Notes: a model not told the origin generated them from the sequence alone. A DNA stretch of 64,000 nt from Methylobacterium oryzae (GCF_021398735.1 NZ_CP090349.1:2737001-2801000); one strand, 5' to 3'; positions 1-8,779 are shown, numbered from the stretch's first letter. Program-made: numbers and translations.

Positions 1-44
1 ACCGTTAGCATCGTCCGAACTGATTGCGAGATCGGGAAGGTTTC

Positions 45-119
45 TGGTGCTGCGAGAGAGGATTGAACTCTCGACCTCTTCATTACCAATGAAGTGCTCT
101 ACCACTGAGCTACCGCAGC
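45..119 (-). tRNA. tRNA-Thr (GGT)
   Basis: Read on the minus strand this folds as a full cloverleaf. The 7-bp acceptor stem starts GCTGCGG and includes one G-T pair. The D arm carries AGCTCAGTGGTAGAGC. The anticodon stem CTTCA/TGAAG encloses the loop TTGGTAA, giving anticodon GGT (Thr). The T arm is GAGAG-TTCAATC-CTCTC. The discriminator is A at 48, and CCA is encoded at 45-47. It stands alone, with no other tRNA beside it. Confidence 0.96.
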
Positions 120-221
120 AGGTGACCGGGGCGCTCCCGCGAGGGCGTCTCCGTCCGGCCGAGTGGGGCCATAACGGATCGCCGCCGGGTTGGCAACGCC
201 GTGTTGCGCTTCCGCGCCGTT

Positions 222-656
222 TTAGGTGCGCGATGCGGCCCGGATCAGGGCGGCGAGCCCGGGCTCGGACACGGCCTCGGCGGCGTCCGACGGGGTAAAC
301 CATCGGAGTTCCCGCTGGCGCGCCTCCGGGAAATGCTTGAGCTGCTTGCGCACCTCCAGCGGAAACACCTTCACCTGGCACAGGACGGTGTCGAGGTTCC
401 TCAGACGCTTCTGGTAGAGGTACAGCCCGATCGGCCGCTTGCCGACCGCACCGCGCAGGCCGGCCTCCTCGTAGGCCTCCCGCGCGGCCGCCTCGAACGG
501 CTTGCGACCCTTCATCGGCCATCCCTTGGGGATGACCCAGCGGCGGCTCTCCCGGGAGGTCACCAGCAGGATCTTGGTCTTGCCGTCCCGCCCGTGCCGG
601 AACGGCAGGGCCCCGACCTGCCGCCGCGGCTCGCCGTCCTCCTCGAGGACGGTCAC
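222..656 (-). CDS. Nudix hydrolase
   Basis: A 144-residue single-domain Nudix pyrophosphohydrolase, probably cytosolic, of the type that splits a nucleoside diphosphate linked to a variable group. The box spans residues 45-67: G45, then R59-E60-A-Y-E63-E64-A-G66-L67, with the metal-binding glutamates of the REuxEExGu core present. The segment PKGWPMKG just before is typical of the small alphaproteobacterial members. The first glutamate of the canonical box (G-x5-E) is Arg51 here. The substrate cannot be told from sequence; diadenosine polyphosphates or inositol pyrophosphates are possible. The gene lies on the same strand as hemY, 226 bp downstream of it, and nothing else suggests a shared operon. 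Confidence 0.9.
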   Translation of the reverse strand: MTVLEEDGEPRRQVGALPFRHGRDGKTKILLVTSRESRRWVIPKGWPMKGRKPFEAAAREAYEEAGLRGAVGKRPIGLYLYQKRLRNLDTVLCQVKVFPLEVRKQLKHFPEARQRELRWFTPSDAAEAVSEPGLAALIRAASRT

Positions 657-882
657 GGGCGCACCCGGCGACGTGGGACGCCCCTCCGATCCGACCGGAT
701 CGACGGCGCGCGCGGGCTGTGAGCGGGCTGGGGGATGATCGGATCCTCGGTCGGCAGCTCACGACAAGCTACACGGCGCGCCGGCTCATTCAACTTGCAA
801 TAGTCGAACGCCCCGGCATGTTCGTGACCCCGCGGCGCTCCTGTCATCTCGCGCTCGGACGGCCGGCGCGCCGTGAAACCGG

Positions 883-2547
883 TCACCCGATCCGACGAAC
901 CGGCCGCTCACCCGAGCCGGAAGGCGGCAGCGCCGCGGACGCCATCCCGGCCGAGACCGGGTCGGCACCGGCCGCCTTCGAGGCGCTCGCCTTCGCCGGA
1001 AGGACGGTCGGGATCGGGCCGGTGGAGGTCGACGCCGCGGACGCGACCGAGGCCGAGGACGCGGCCTGGGCCGACGCGGAGGTCGACGCGGGTGTCGGCG
1101 ACGGGACCGGAGCAGTCGCGGCGGCGGGGGACACGGTCGGAGGCGACACGGGGACCGATGAGGCGAGCGGTCTGGCGCCCGGCGCCGCGGCGTTCGGGGC
1201 CGCCGGCACGAGGGCCGGGCCGGCGGCGTCCGCCTCCGGCTCCACCGCGGGCGCGGCACCGAGCGTGTTCGGGGGCTCGCGCCACGCGAAGGCGTCGAGG
1301 CGCCCGGTCACCGGCGAGACCGGCGCCCAGGTATCGGTGGCGATGCCGTCGGCGATCCACACGCGGTCGCGCGGGGCGCGGGCGGCCCGGGCCAGCCACT
1401 CGCGGGCCTGACCGGAAGCGGCCCCGTGCTCGGCCTCCTCGATGGCCGCCATCATCAGGCAGGCCCGGGCGGTCGGACGGTCGGAGAGCAGGGGCTTCAC
1501 GGCCTCGCGGGCCCGCTTGTAGTCCCGCGCGTCGAGGGCGGCCTGGCCCAGGGCGAGGCGGGATTCGGGGTCCCAGACCGACAGCTTCGCCAGGACTTCG
1601 GCGCGGGCGAGGCGGTCGCGGACCGAATCGCCGGGACGCAGGCCCAGATAGACCTTCGCGAGGTCGGGATGGGGATTGGCCTTCCAGGCCGCCTCGACGA
1701 TCCGGGCGGCCTTCTTGACGTCGCCGCGACGGGCGAGGAGGCGGCCGGCGATGCAGGCCGCCGGCACGAGGTCGGGGGCGAGCTTGACCGCCTGCAGGGC
1801 CCGCTCCGCGGCGATTTCCGGCTCGCCGGCCTCGCGCTCGCCGGCGATGGCGGTGAGGAGCACCGCCCGCTGGCGTCGGGCCGCGGCCTTGTCGATCAGT
1901 CCGAGGGACGAGCGGCGCTCGATCGTCTCCAGGGCGGCTGCCCAGTCGCCGTCGGCGCTCTGCGCCTCCAGAAGGGCCTCGTTGGCCCAGGTCACGCTCG
2001 GGGCGAGGCGGGCGGCCTCGGTGGCGTAGGCGCGGGCGGCCGTCTCGTCCTCGCGGCGCCGGGCCTCGACGAACAGGCCGCGCAGGCCCAGGACCCGGGT
2101 CTCGGGATCGTCGACCATGCGCTGGAAGGCGCTCTCGGCCGCGTCCCGGTCGCCGGAGATCTGCGCCGCCTGCGCCTTCAGCAGCAGGGTCAGCGGCTCG
2201 GTGCCGAGGAGCCGCTCGGCGTCGCCCGCGAAGCGGCGGGCCGCCAGGGGATCGCCCGAGCCCACCGCCACCATGCCGCGGGAGAGGGCCGAGAGGCCCT
2301 TGGCCCGGCGCCGCTCGGCCGAGCCGCGGACCAGGGCCTCGGGCAGGCCGATGACACCGCGCACGATCGCCCAGAGGACGCCCAGGACGATCGCCGCCGC
2401 GATCACGCCGACGAGGGCGACCGCGAGGCTGGTGCCGATCTGGTAGCCGTTCCAGACGACGGTGACGGTGCCGGGCCTGTCGGCGATCCAGACCGCCCCG
2501 AAGGCGGCGAGTGCGAGCAGGGCCAGGAAGGCGAGGGCGCGCCACAT
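883..2547 (-). CDS. hemY: HemY-like TPR membrane protein of the heme locus
   Basis: A 554-residue inner-membrane protein. Two hydrophobic helices (about 2-22 and 38-64) are followed by the HemY N-terminal domain and a long array of TPR-like helical repeats to about residue 400. The last 150 residues are Ala/Ser/Pro-rich and probably disordered. Proteins of this COG3898 type follow hemD in alpha- and gammaproteobacteria. A role in protoheme metabolism or envelope scaffolding is inferred; it is not the oxygen-dependent protoporphyrinogen oxidase that shares the name HemY in Gram-positives. The gene follows the mitofilin-like gene by 125 bp, as expected for the hem cluster. The start is ATG at 2547. 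Confidence 0.88.
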   Translation of the reverse strand: MWRALAFLALLALAAFGAVWIADRPGTVTVVWNGYQIGTSLAVALVGVIAAAIVLGVLWAIVRGVIGLPEALVRGSAERRRAKGLSALSRGMVAVGSGDPLAARRFAGDAERLLGTEPLTLLLKAQAAQISGDRDAAESAFQRMVDDPETRVLGLRGLFVEARRREDETAARAYATEAARLAPSVTWANEALLEAQSADGDWAAALETIERRSSLGLIDKAAARRQRAVLLTAIAGEREAGEPEIAAERALQAVKLAPDLVPAACIAGRLLARRGDVKKAARIVEAAWKANPHPDLAKVYLGLRPGDSVRDRLARAEVLAKLSVWDPESRLALGQAALDARDYKRAREAVKPLLSDRPTARACLMMAAIEEAEHGAASGQAREWLARAARAPRDRVWIADGIATDTWAPVSPVTGRLDAFAWREPPNTLGAAPAVEPEADAAGPALVPAAPNAAAPGARPLASSVPVSPPTVSPAAATAPVPSPTPASTSASAQAASSASVASAASTSTGPIPTVLPAKASASKAAGADPVSAGMASAALPPSGSGERPVRRIG

Positions 2548-2672
2548 GGGGTCAGTATCTCCTGTCGGCGGCCGGCTGGCGGCCGTCGCGGGGTGCGGGA
2601 GGAGCGGGGCGCCTGCGCGCCCGCTCGGAGATGGTGCGGCCGCGCAGCGCGCGGATCGGGGCCCTCACCGGC

Positions 2673-2675
2673 CTA
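2673..2675 (-). other. Stop codon of mitofilin-like gene and 125-bp spacer to hemY
   Basis: The TAG stop of the mitofilin-like gene is here. The following 125 bp (2548-2672), before the hemY ATG, contain no ORF that looks real and no strong terminator. Read-through into hemY is therefore likely. Confidence 0.4.
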
Positions 2676-4916
2676 GCGCCCGGGGGCGGCCTGGGCCGGC
2701 TGGGCGGCGCCGACCGGCAGGGCCTTGAAGGCGCCGTCGAGCAGCGCGCGCACGGCCTGCTCGGCCTCGGCCCGGGCCTTGAGCTTGGCGCCGAAATCCC
2801 CGGCCTGGTCCCGCGCCTCGGCCGGGAGCGCCGCGAAGGCCGCCGAGGCCGCCGACAGGTCGCCGCGGTCGAGGGCCGCCTGGACCTTGCTCTCCGGATC
2901 GTCCGCGGCCTCGGGGGCGGGCGCGTCGGCCTTGCGGATCTGCACGAGACCGTCGGCCATGCTGAGGAGCTTGGTGCGGAAATCGCCGGTCTCGGCCGCG
3001 CTCTTGGCCCGCTGCGCCTGCCGCTTGGCCGCGATCCGCTCGGCGATCGGCCGGAACGTGTCGGCGAGATCGGCCGCCGAGGGCGCGCCGCCGTCCGCGA
3101 AGGGCGCGAGGGCCTTGGCCTGCGCGTCGGTCCCCGGATCGAGCTTGCGCAGGGTCGCGAGCGGCTCGGCGTAGCTCGTCCCGGATTCCAGGGCGGCCGC
3201 CACGCGGTCGGCGACGACGACCCGGAGCGCCGCCTGGACGGTGCTGGCCTCGGCGCGCTGCGCGACGCTCTTGTCCAGAGCGGCGATCTGGTCGGCCTGC
3301 TCCTGCAGCCGCCGGTCGACCGCCTTCGCGGCCTCCGCGGCCTGGGCCTGTCCGGCCTCGGCGGCGGTGCGGCTCGCCTGGGTCGCCGCCTGGACCGCCT
3401 CGGTCGCGGCCTTCACCCGCGCGTCGACGGCCTGCTGCAGCGCGTCGAGGCGCTGCCCCAGGGCCGCGTCGGCCTCGGCGTTCGCCTTGGTCTTCTGCTC
3501 CACCTCGCTCTGCAGCGCCGCGACCTTCCGGGCGGCCTCCTCGGCCGCGCCCTTGTTGGCGCCGCCATCCTCCACCGCCTTCAGGCGGGTCTCGAGGTCG
3601 GCGATCTGCTTCGCGTTGTCCTGGACCACGCCGAGCTTCGAATCGGCCGGCTGGTCGCGACCGGGCTCCTGACCCGGCTCCTCCTGCAGGGCCGCGACGC
3701 GCTGGTCGAGGCTGTCGAGGCGGGCGACGAGATCCGGCGGCACCGCGGGGGCCTGACCGGAGGCCTGACCGGCCGCTTGCCCGTCGGCGGTGGACGCGGG
3801 CGCCGCACCGGACTTGTCCAGGGCCTGCTTGGCGCTCGCCTCGGCGGCGGCGACGCGCTTGTCGAGCGCCGTCACGGCGTCGCGCGGGGCCAGCCCGTCG
3901 AGACGCTTGTCGAGGGACGCGAGCTGGCCGGAGAGCCTCTGGTCCAGGGCGCTCAGGCGCGGGTCGGGACCGATCCCGGCCTTCTCGGCGCCGAACAGCA
4001 GGCCGGCGCCGATCACGCCGCCGAGCAGCCCCGCGGCCGCGAGCGAGCCGAACCCGGCCCGTGCCCGGCCGGCGGGCGCGGCGGCGCTCCTGCCGGGATC
4101 GACGGCGGCCACCGCGGGGATCGGGCCTTTCGGCGGCTCCTTGCCGTCCCTGGAGGCGTCCTTGGAAGTATCCCTGGAAGCGTCCTTGGAAGCGTCCTTG
4201 CCCGGCTCCTTGCCGGCGGCCGGCGGATCCGGGATGCGCTTGGCCTTCAGGTCGATGATCGGGCCGGCCGTCACCGCGCTGGCCGCTGCCGGGCCCGCGG
4301 CGCCGGGTGCGCCTCCCCCCGGACGGGGACCGCCCTGCGGGCCGGTTCCGGGCTGCGCGGCCTTCGGATCGATCTTCGCGCCGGACGTCCCGGACGCGGC
4401 GGTGGAGGCCGTCGACGACGACGCGGGGGACGCTCCGGTCCTGCCGTCGGAGGCCGACGACGCGGCGCCCGCCGTCACGGGATCGGGCTTCGCACCGGCC
4501 GACTGGGCGGCCGGGCCGGTCGACGGCTTCAGGCTGTCGGCCCCGGAGACCGGCTTGCCGGCGTCGGCCTTCGGATCGGTCGTGCCGGGCTTGGCGGTCA
4601 CGACCGGGTCGGTCGCCGGCCTGGGCGGCATTCCGGACGCGGATCCCTGCGGCCCCCGCACGCCGCCGGCGGCGGTGGAAGAGGTGGAGGCCGACATCGA
4701 GGCCGACGTGGAAGCGGACGTCGAGGCCGACGTGGAGGCTGTGGACGCCGACGTCGCGGCCGGTCGGGACGCGCCACCGGGCGGGCTGGACTGCCCGGGC
4801 TTGCCGGGCGCGGCGTCCGGCTTCCAGCCGCCGGGGCCGGGCTTGTCGGCGTCGCTGGGTGGTGGCGTCACGGGCAAGTCCTCCAACTCTTCGGCGTCGC
4901 CGCGCCCCCCTAGCAC
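2673..4916 (-). CDS. Mitofilin-like (Mic60-related) inner-membrane protein
   Basis: A 747-residue protein with the mitofilin layout. About 285 residues of Ala/Pro/Gly/Ser/Lys-rich low complexity come first, then one transmembrane helix near residues 290-310, a long Ala/Glu/Gln-rich coiled coil to about 560, and a helical C-terminal mitofilin-like region. Alphaproteobacterial homologues of mitochondrial Mic60 sit between hemD and hemY, as here, and are linked to inner-membrane shaping. The disordered part holds near-perfect protein repeats (S-T-S-A units, and D-A-S-K/R-D units) encoded by short DNA repeats. The listed start is GTG at 4916 with no clear Shine-Dalgarno, so the true N-terminus may lie a little further in. 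Confidence 0.85.
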   Translation of the reverse strand: MLGGRGDAEELEDLPVTPPPSDADKPGPGGWKPDAAPGKPGQSSPPGGASRPAATSASTASTSASTSASTSASMSASTSSTAAGGVRGPQGSASGMPPRPATDPVVTAKPGTTDPKADAGKPVSGADSLKPSTGPAAQSAGAKPDPVTAGAASSASDGRTGASPASSSTASTAASGTSGAKIDPKAAQPGTGPQGGPRPGGGAPGAAGPAAASAVTAGPIIDLKAKRIPDPPAAGKEPGKDASKDASRDTSKDASRDGKEPPKGPIPAVAAVDPGRSAAAPAGRARAGFGSLAAAGLLGGVIGAGLLFGAEKAGIGPDPRLSALDQRLSGQLASLDKRLDGLAPRDAVTALDKRVAAAEASAKQALDKSGAAPASTADGQAAGQASGQAPAVPPDLVARLDSLDQRVAALQEEPGQEPGRDQPADSKLGVVQDNAKQIADLETRLKAVEDGGANKGAAEEAARKVAALQSEVEQKTKANAEADAALGQRLDALQQAVDARVKAATEAVQAATQASRTAAEAGQAQAAEAAKAVDRRLQEQADQIAALDKSVAQRAEASTVQAALRVVVADRVAAALESGTSYAEPLATLRKLDPGTDAQAKALAPFADGGAPSAADLADTFRPIAERIAAKRQAQRAKSAAETGDFRTKLLSMADGLVQIRKADAPAPEAADDPESKVQAALDRGDLSAASAAFAALPAEARDQAGDFGAKLKARAEAEQAVRALLDGAFKALPVGAAQPAQAAPGR

Positions 4917-4976
4917 CGCGGCGGCGCCGGGCGCGAGGGCGAGATACGGCGGCCCGGCCTCCCTGTCACCGCGCGG

Positions 4977-5684
4977 TTAGCCCGGTCGCCCTGTCAGGGC
5001 GCCGAGCAGGTCCGCTTCGCGCGGGCGTGCCGCGACGAAATGGACCGGAACACCGGCCGCTTCCAGGGGTGCCGCAACATCCGGCGATAGGCAGTAATGC
5101 CTCAGCCGGCGGAAAGCTCCGCCGTGCTCCGATCCATCCGCGAGGGCAAGGGCGACGGCAGCGCTGCGCCGGGAATAGTGAAGGGCCGCCTCGAGGCGGT
5201 TCTCGGCGAGTTCGCGGCCGACCGCCGGCGGCAGGCGGTCCAGCGGTTCGGCCCGGTACGCCACGAAGGCCGTGACCCGGAATCCGGCGGCCGTGAGCGT
5301 CGCCGCCGGTTCCGGCTTGCGCTCGGCTCCCGTCGCGTGGAGGAGTGGCTGGCCGGGCGGCAGCGTCGCCGCCACCAGGCCGGCGAGGCCCGCGGCGTCG
5401 CCGGGCCCCTCCCGGACGGGGCCGAGACCGGCCGCGCGAGCCAGGGCGGCCGTCCGAGCGCCGACGGCGAAGACCGGGAGTCTGCGCAGGGCCGGGGCGT
5501 CGCGGATCGCCGGAACCGCGTTGGCGCTGGTCAGCAGCAGCGCGGCGAAGGGTCTCATGGGCGGGGCCGCCGCGGTCGGCCGCACGGCCAGGACGGGCGC
5601 CACGAGCGGCACATGGCCGAGTTCGGCCAGGGCCGCCCCGGTCCGCGTCGCTCCCGGCTCGGGCCGCGCCACCCAGATCCGCAA
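4977..5684 (-). CDS. hemD: Uroporphyrinogen-III synthase
   Basis: A 235-residue cytosolic enzyme that cyclises hydroxymethylbilane with inversion of ring D to give uroporphyrinogen III, the precursor of heme, cobalamin and (bacterio)chlorophyll. The HEM4 fold is recognisable from the start (R-I-W-V-A-R-P-E-P-G), through the LLLTSANAV segment near residue 50, to the C-terminal half ending LTG. The start is TTG at 5684, only 3 bp after the stop of the upstream epimerase gene, with GGAG inside that gene's end; translational coupling is likely. hemC, often next to hemD in this class, is not in the window; the epimerase gene takes the upstream position. Confidence 0.9.
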   Translation of the reverse strand: MRIWVARPEPGATRTGAALAELGHVPLVAPVLAVRPTAAAPPMRPFAALLLTSANAVPAIRDAPALRRLPVFAVGARTAALARAAGLGPVREGPGDAAGLAGLVAATLPPGQPLLHATGAERKPEPAATLTAAGFRVTAFVAYRAEPLDRLPPAVGRELAENRLEAALHYSRRSAAVALALADGSEHGGAFRRLRHYCLSPDVAAPLEAAGVPVHFVAARPREADLLGALTGRPG

Positions 5685-5687
5685 GGG

Positions 5688-6563
5688 CTAGGTCTCCAGC
5701 GTCAGGCGGACGCCGTGGCGCGCCGCGGCGCCCGGGGCGAGCAGACGCTGCGAATCGCGCGCGGCGAGGTCGCCCGCGAAGTCCGACCAGTCGGCGTAGC
5801 CGGTCCAGCACTCCAGCGACAGGAAGGGTGCGGTCGGCTTGGTCCAGACCGCCAGGTGGGGGAAATCCGCCATCTCCATGCGGATCGATCGTCCGGGGCC
5901 GGTGAAGCGCATCCAGCGGCTGCGGGCGTTCCGGAACACGAAGGCCTCGGTGAAGAGCGCCGGATCGAGGGGCAGCGTGTCCCCGGCGAGGGGGATCGGC
6001 TGCTCGTCGCGCAGCAGCAGGCCGCCTGGGCCGACCTGCGGGGCGAAGGGCCGCTCCGCCTCCTCGAAGGCGACCGCGTAGCCGCCGTCGCGGGCGCGGG
6101 TGCCGCCCGCGAAGGGCCACGGGAAGGCCGGGTGGAAGCCGAGGGCGTAGGGCAGGGGGACGGCGCCGGGATTGGCGACGGTCACGTCGAGGTCGAGCCC
6201 CGCCGGGCGGACCCGCGCGGCGATGTCGAGCCGGAACGCGAACGGGTAGTGCGCCCGCGTCTCGGGCCCGTCGGTCAGGCGCAGGGTCACCGCGTCGGCG
6301 CTCCGGTCGACCACCGCGAAGGGCAGGTCCCGGGCGAAGCCGTGCTGGGCCATCGGGTAGCGCTCGGACCCGACCGTCACGTGCCCGCCCGCCGAGGCGC
6401 CGACCACCGGGAAGAGCCAGGGTGCGTGGCGGTTCCAGTGCTCGGGATCGCCGCTCCAGAGATACTCGGTCCCGCCGACCCGCCACGAGACCGGCTCGGC
6501 CCCGTCGGTCGCGAGCGTCGCGGTGGTGCCGTCCGGTGCGGTCAGCTCGATGCGCGTGGTCAC
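5688..6563 (-). CDS. Aldose 1-epimerase family protein
   Basis: About 291 residues of the galactose-mutarotase-like beta-sandwich fold, which interconverts anomers of sugars or hexose phosphates. Family landmarks are visible: the RHAPWLFP segment near residue 47, AQHGFARD near 74, the conserved His in GFHPAFPWPF near 140, and SLECWTGYAD near the C-terminus carrying the catalytic Glu. I chose GTG at 6563 because GGGAG lies six bases upstream and the domain begins at once; an ATG 19 codons earlier (6620) has no ribosome site. The stop is 3 bp from the hemD TTG. The substrate is not determinable. Confidence 0.85.
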   Translation of the reverse strand: MTTRIELTAPDGTTATLATDGAEPVSWRVGGTEYLWSGDPEHWNRHAPWLFPVVGASAGGHVTVGSERYPMAQHGFARDLPFAVVDRSADAVTLRLTDGPETRAHYPFAFRLDIAARVRPAGLDLDVTVANPGAVPLPYALGFHPAFPWPFAGGTRARDGGYAVAFEEAERPFAPQVGPGGLLLRDEQPIPLAGDTLPLDPALFTEAFVFRNARSRWMRFTGPGRSIRMEMADFPHLAVWTKPTAPFLSLECWTGYADWSDFAGDLAARDSQRLLAPGAAARHGVRLTLET

Positions 6564-6639
6564 GGTGCTCTCCCGGTCTGCCTCGGTGAGCCGAGGTAAC
6601 GGAGGCGGGGCCGGACGCAAGGCCCCGGCGCGCGGTTGC

Positions 6640-8391
6640 TCAGGCCGCCGTTCCGAGCCCCGGCAGGACCGCCTCGGGCGGCCCGGAAGCGACGATCCGG
6701 CCGGCCTCCAGGACGTGGACCGCGTCGGCGCCCTCCAGAGTCGAGAGGCGGTGGGCGATCAGGATCAGCGTCCGCCGGCCCGAGAGGGCGCGCAGCGCCC
6801 GCATCACGGCCGCCTGCGTCTCGTCGTCGAGGGCCGAGGTCGCTTCGTCGAAGACGATGACGTCCGGGTCGTGGTAGAGTGCCCGGGCGATGCCGACGCG
6901 CTGGCGCTGGCCGCCGGACAGCCGCGCCCCGCGCTCGCCGACCCGCTCGGCGTAGCCGTGCGGCAGGGCGGCGACGAAGTCGTGGGCGCCGGCGAGCCGC
7001 GCCGCCCGCTCGACGGCGGCGAGGTCCGGCGCGTCGAGGCCCAGCGCGATGTTCTCCGCCACGGTCCCGTCCACCAGGAACACCTCCTGCGGGACGTAGC
7101 CGATCCGGTTCTGCCACGCGGGCAGGGTGCCGGCATCGAGGGGCCGGCCGTCCACGGTGATCCGCCCGGCGGTCGGGCCCAGCACGCCGAGGATCAGGCC
7201 CGCGAGCGTCGACTTGCCCGAGCCGGTGCGCCCGGCGAGGCCGACCGTGGCGTTGACCGGGATCGTCAGGTCGATCCCCGCGAGGGCCGGACGGCCGGTG
7301 CCGTAGTCGAAGCCGAGGCTCTCGAGCCGGATCGCCCGCGCGAAGGGCAGACGCTCCGCGGTGCGGGGCCGGGGCTCGCGCTCGTCGGCGAGCTCGTCGA
7401 CGATCACCCGCACCGCCGGCAGGGTGAAGCGCATCAGCGCCACCGAGGTGAAGATGTTCTGGAAGGCCGGCAGCATGCGGTAGCCCGCGAAGGCGAACAG
7501 GCCGAGCAGCGGCAGGATGCCGGCGACGTCGAGCCCCTGGGCGAGCGCGAACAGCACCACCACGATCACCCCGCCGAAGGCCAGGGCCTCGATGACGAAG
7601 CGCGGCATCTGGCCGGTGAGCTGGCTCGCCGCGGTGGCGAGGGCGTAGGCCCGGGCCGGGGCGTCGAACCGCGACGCGAACGCCTCCGCGCGCCCGTAGA
7701 GCTTCAGCTCGGTGAGCGCCCCGAAGGTCTCCTGCACGATCCGGAAGCGGGCCTCGTTGTCGGCGACGGTGCGGCCGCCCAGCCGGGCCAGCCGGGCGCG
7801 CATCACCAGGTAGATCCCGACATAGAGGCCGCCGAAGCCGCCCCCCAGGATCAGCGCGAGCTGCGGCGCGTAGGCCAGCAGGAACGCGATCACCGCGAGC
7901 GCCGAGCTCGCCCGCGAGGCGAGCACCGTGGCGGGGGTCAGCGCGCCGATCACCAGCCGGTCGGTCTCGGACAGCACGTTCTTGGCGAGCTCGGCGCTGT
8001 TGGCTTTCGCGAAGAACAGCCGCTCCCGGTCGAGGTAGCGGAACAGCAGCCGCCGGCTGAGGCTGTAGCCGGCCAGGTGCGTGAACCGGAGCTGCGCGTA
8101 GGTCAGCCCGGCATTCACCAGCGCGGTGACGAGGATCGCCGCGAGCGCGGCCCCGCCGGTCACCAGCAGGAAGCCGCGCTCGTCGGTCAGTCCGAGGGCG
8201 CTCCGGGCCTGGGCCAGGTAGGGGATCCGGGTCGCCGCCGACGGGTCCCCGACCAGCGTCAGGAACGGGATCACCGAGGCGACGCCCACCACCTCGAGCA
8301 GCGCCGCCGCCGCGAGGCCGAGGGCGATCAGGGCGAGCCGGCGCCGGTCGGCCGACCGCATGGCGCGGACGAGGTCGATCAGCGCGCGCAT
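6640..8391 (-). CDS. ABC exporter (fused permease-ATPase)
   Basis: A 583-residue half transporter that probably works as a homodimer in the inner membrane. Residues 1-330 hold about six transmembrane helices, the first near 18-42. The ATPase follows, with Walker A GRTGSGKST near 387-395, Q-loop GYVPQEVFLVDG, signature LSGGQRQR near 491, Walker B VIVFDEATSALD near 511 and the H-loop AHR near 545. The overall look is of the lipid or lipid-linked sugar flippase type (PglK/MsbA-like), but the substrate is inferred only. It ends 76 bp before the epimerase start on the same strand, so the two may be co-transcribed. Confidence 0.9.
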   Translation of the reverse strand: MRALIDLVRAMRSADRRRLALIALGLAAAALLEVVGVASVIPFLTLVGDPSAATRIPYLAQARSALGLTDERGFLLVTGGAALAAILVTALVNAGLTYAQLRFTHLAGYSLSRRLLFRYLDRERLFFAKANSAELAKNVLSETDRLVIGALTPATVLASRASSALAVIAFLLAYAPQLALILGGGFGGLYVGIYLVMRARLARLGGRTVADNEARFRIVQETFGALTELKLYGRAEAFASRFDAPARAYALATAASQLTGQMPRFVIEALAFGGVIVVVLFALAQGLDVAGILPLLGLFAFAGYRMLPAFQNIFTSVALMRFTLPAVRVIVDELADEREPRPRTAERLPFARAIRLESLGFDYGTGRPALAGIDLTIPVNATVGLAGRTGSGKSTLAGLILGVLGPTAGRITVDGRPLDAGTLPAWQNRIGYVPQEVFLVDGTVAENIALGLDAPDLAAVERAARLAGAHDFVAALPHGYAERVGERGARLSGGQRQRVGIARALYHDPDVIVFDEATSALDDETQAAVMRALRALSGRRTLILIAHRLSTLEGADAVHVLEAGRIVASGPPEAVLPGLGTAA

Positions 8392-8470
8392 GGCATCGCG
8401 GGGTCTGGCGGGACGGCTCGCATGGTTGGGCCGGGCTTAAGCGCGCCGTCCCGGCCTGTCCACGCCGGGC

Positions 8471-8779
8471 TCAGTCGAGCTTCTTCAGGGAGCCCAGGTC
8501 GACCTCGCCGTCCTGGCCGGTGAAGGTCAGGGTCTGGGCCGCCCCGTCCGCCTGCGCGACGCCGCCGATCCGGTGGTCGCCGCTGTCGTAGGTCGAGACC
8601 TGCCCGTCGCGGTCGACGAGGAGGCGGCGCTTGTCCGGGAAGAACGCGTACCTCATCCCGTTTTGCGCGCCGCTGGTCGCGGGCTCGCCGAGATCCTTCG
8701 GCCACCAGGGCTCCGCGCCCTTCATCGGTTTCATCGGCTCCATGGGCTCCATGGGTTCCATCGGCTTCATCGGCTCCAC
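8471..8779 (-). CDS. Small Met/Pro-repeat protein of unknown function
   Basis: A 102-residue protein I cannot assign to a named family. After GTG at 8779 (AGGAGG at 8788-8793, 8-bp spacing) it opens with a run of M-[EK]-P triplets, about five copies encoded by a 9-bp DNA repeat. A WWPKDLGEP segment follows, then a compact domain with RYAFFPDKRRLLVDRDGQV and a GDHRIGGV motif, ending in KKLD. There is no signal peptide or membrane helix. Regular MxxM spacing could bind soft metals such as Cu(I), but that is speculation. It follows the OB-fold/PepSY-like membrane protein by 81 bp and may share its transcript. Confidence 0.7.
   Translation of the reverse strand: MEPMKPMEPMEPMEPMKPMKGAEPWWPKDLGEPATSGAQNGMRYAFFPDKRRLLVDRDGQVSTYDSGDHRIGGVAQADGAAQTLTFTGQDGEVDLGSLKKLD
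8723..8777 (-). repeat. 9-bp coding tandem repeat (M-x-P triplets)
   Basis: Imperfect 9-bp units of the form ATG-[GA]AG-CC[GC] encode the M-[EK]-P run at the start of the Met/Pro-repeat protein. Such repeats can change copy number by slippage in steps that keep the frame. Confidence 0.6.

Noticed and set aside
653..886. 77-codon frame between the Nudix and hemY genes
   Set aside because: No ribosome site, Arg/Pro-rich composition and overlap with both neighbours.
2511..4913. Long open frame of about 800 codons on the plus strand opposite the mitofilin-like gene
   Set aside because: Its composition (Gly, Arg, Leu, Ala) is that of an antisense shadow in GC-rich DNA; the minus-strand protein has family structure and this has none.
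4977..6563. hemC expected upstream of hemD
   Set aside because: No hydroxymethylbilane synthase motif is present; the upstream gene is an aldose-epimerase homologue.
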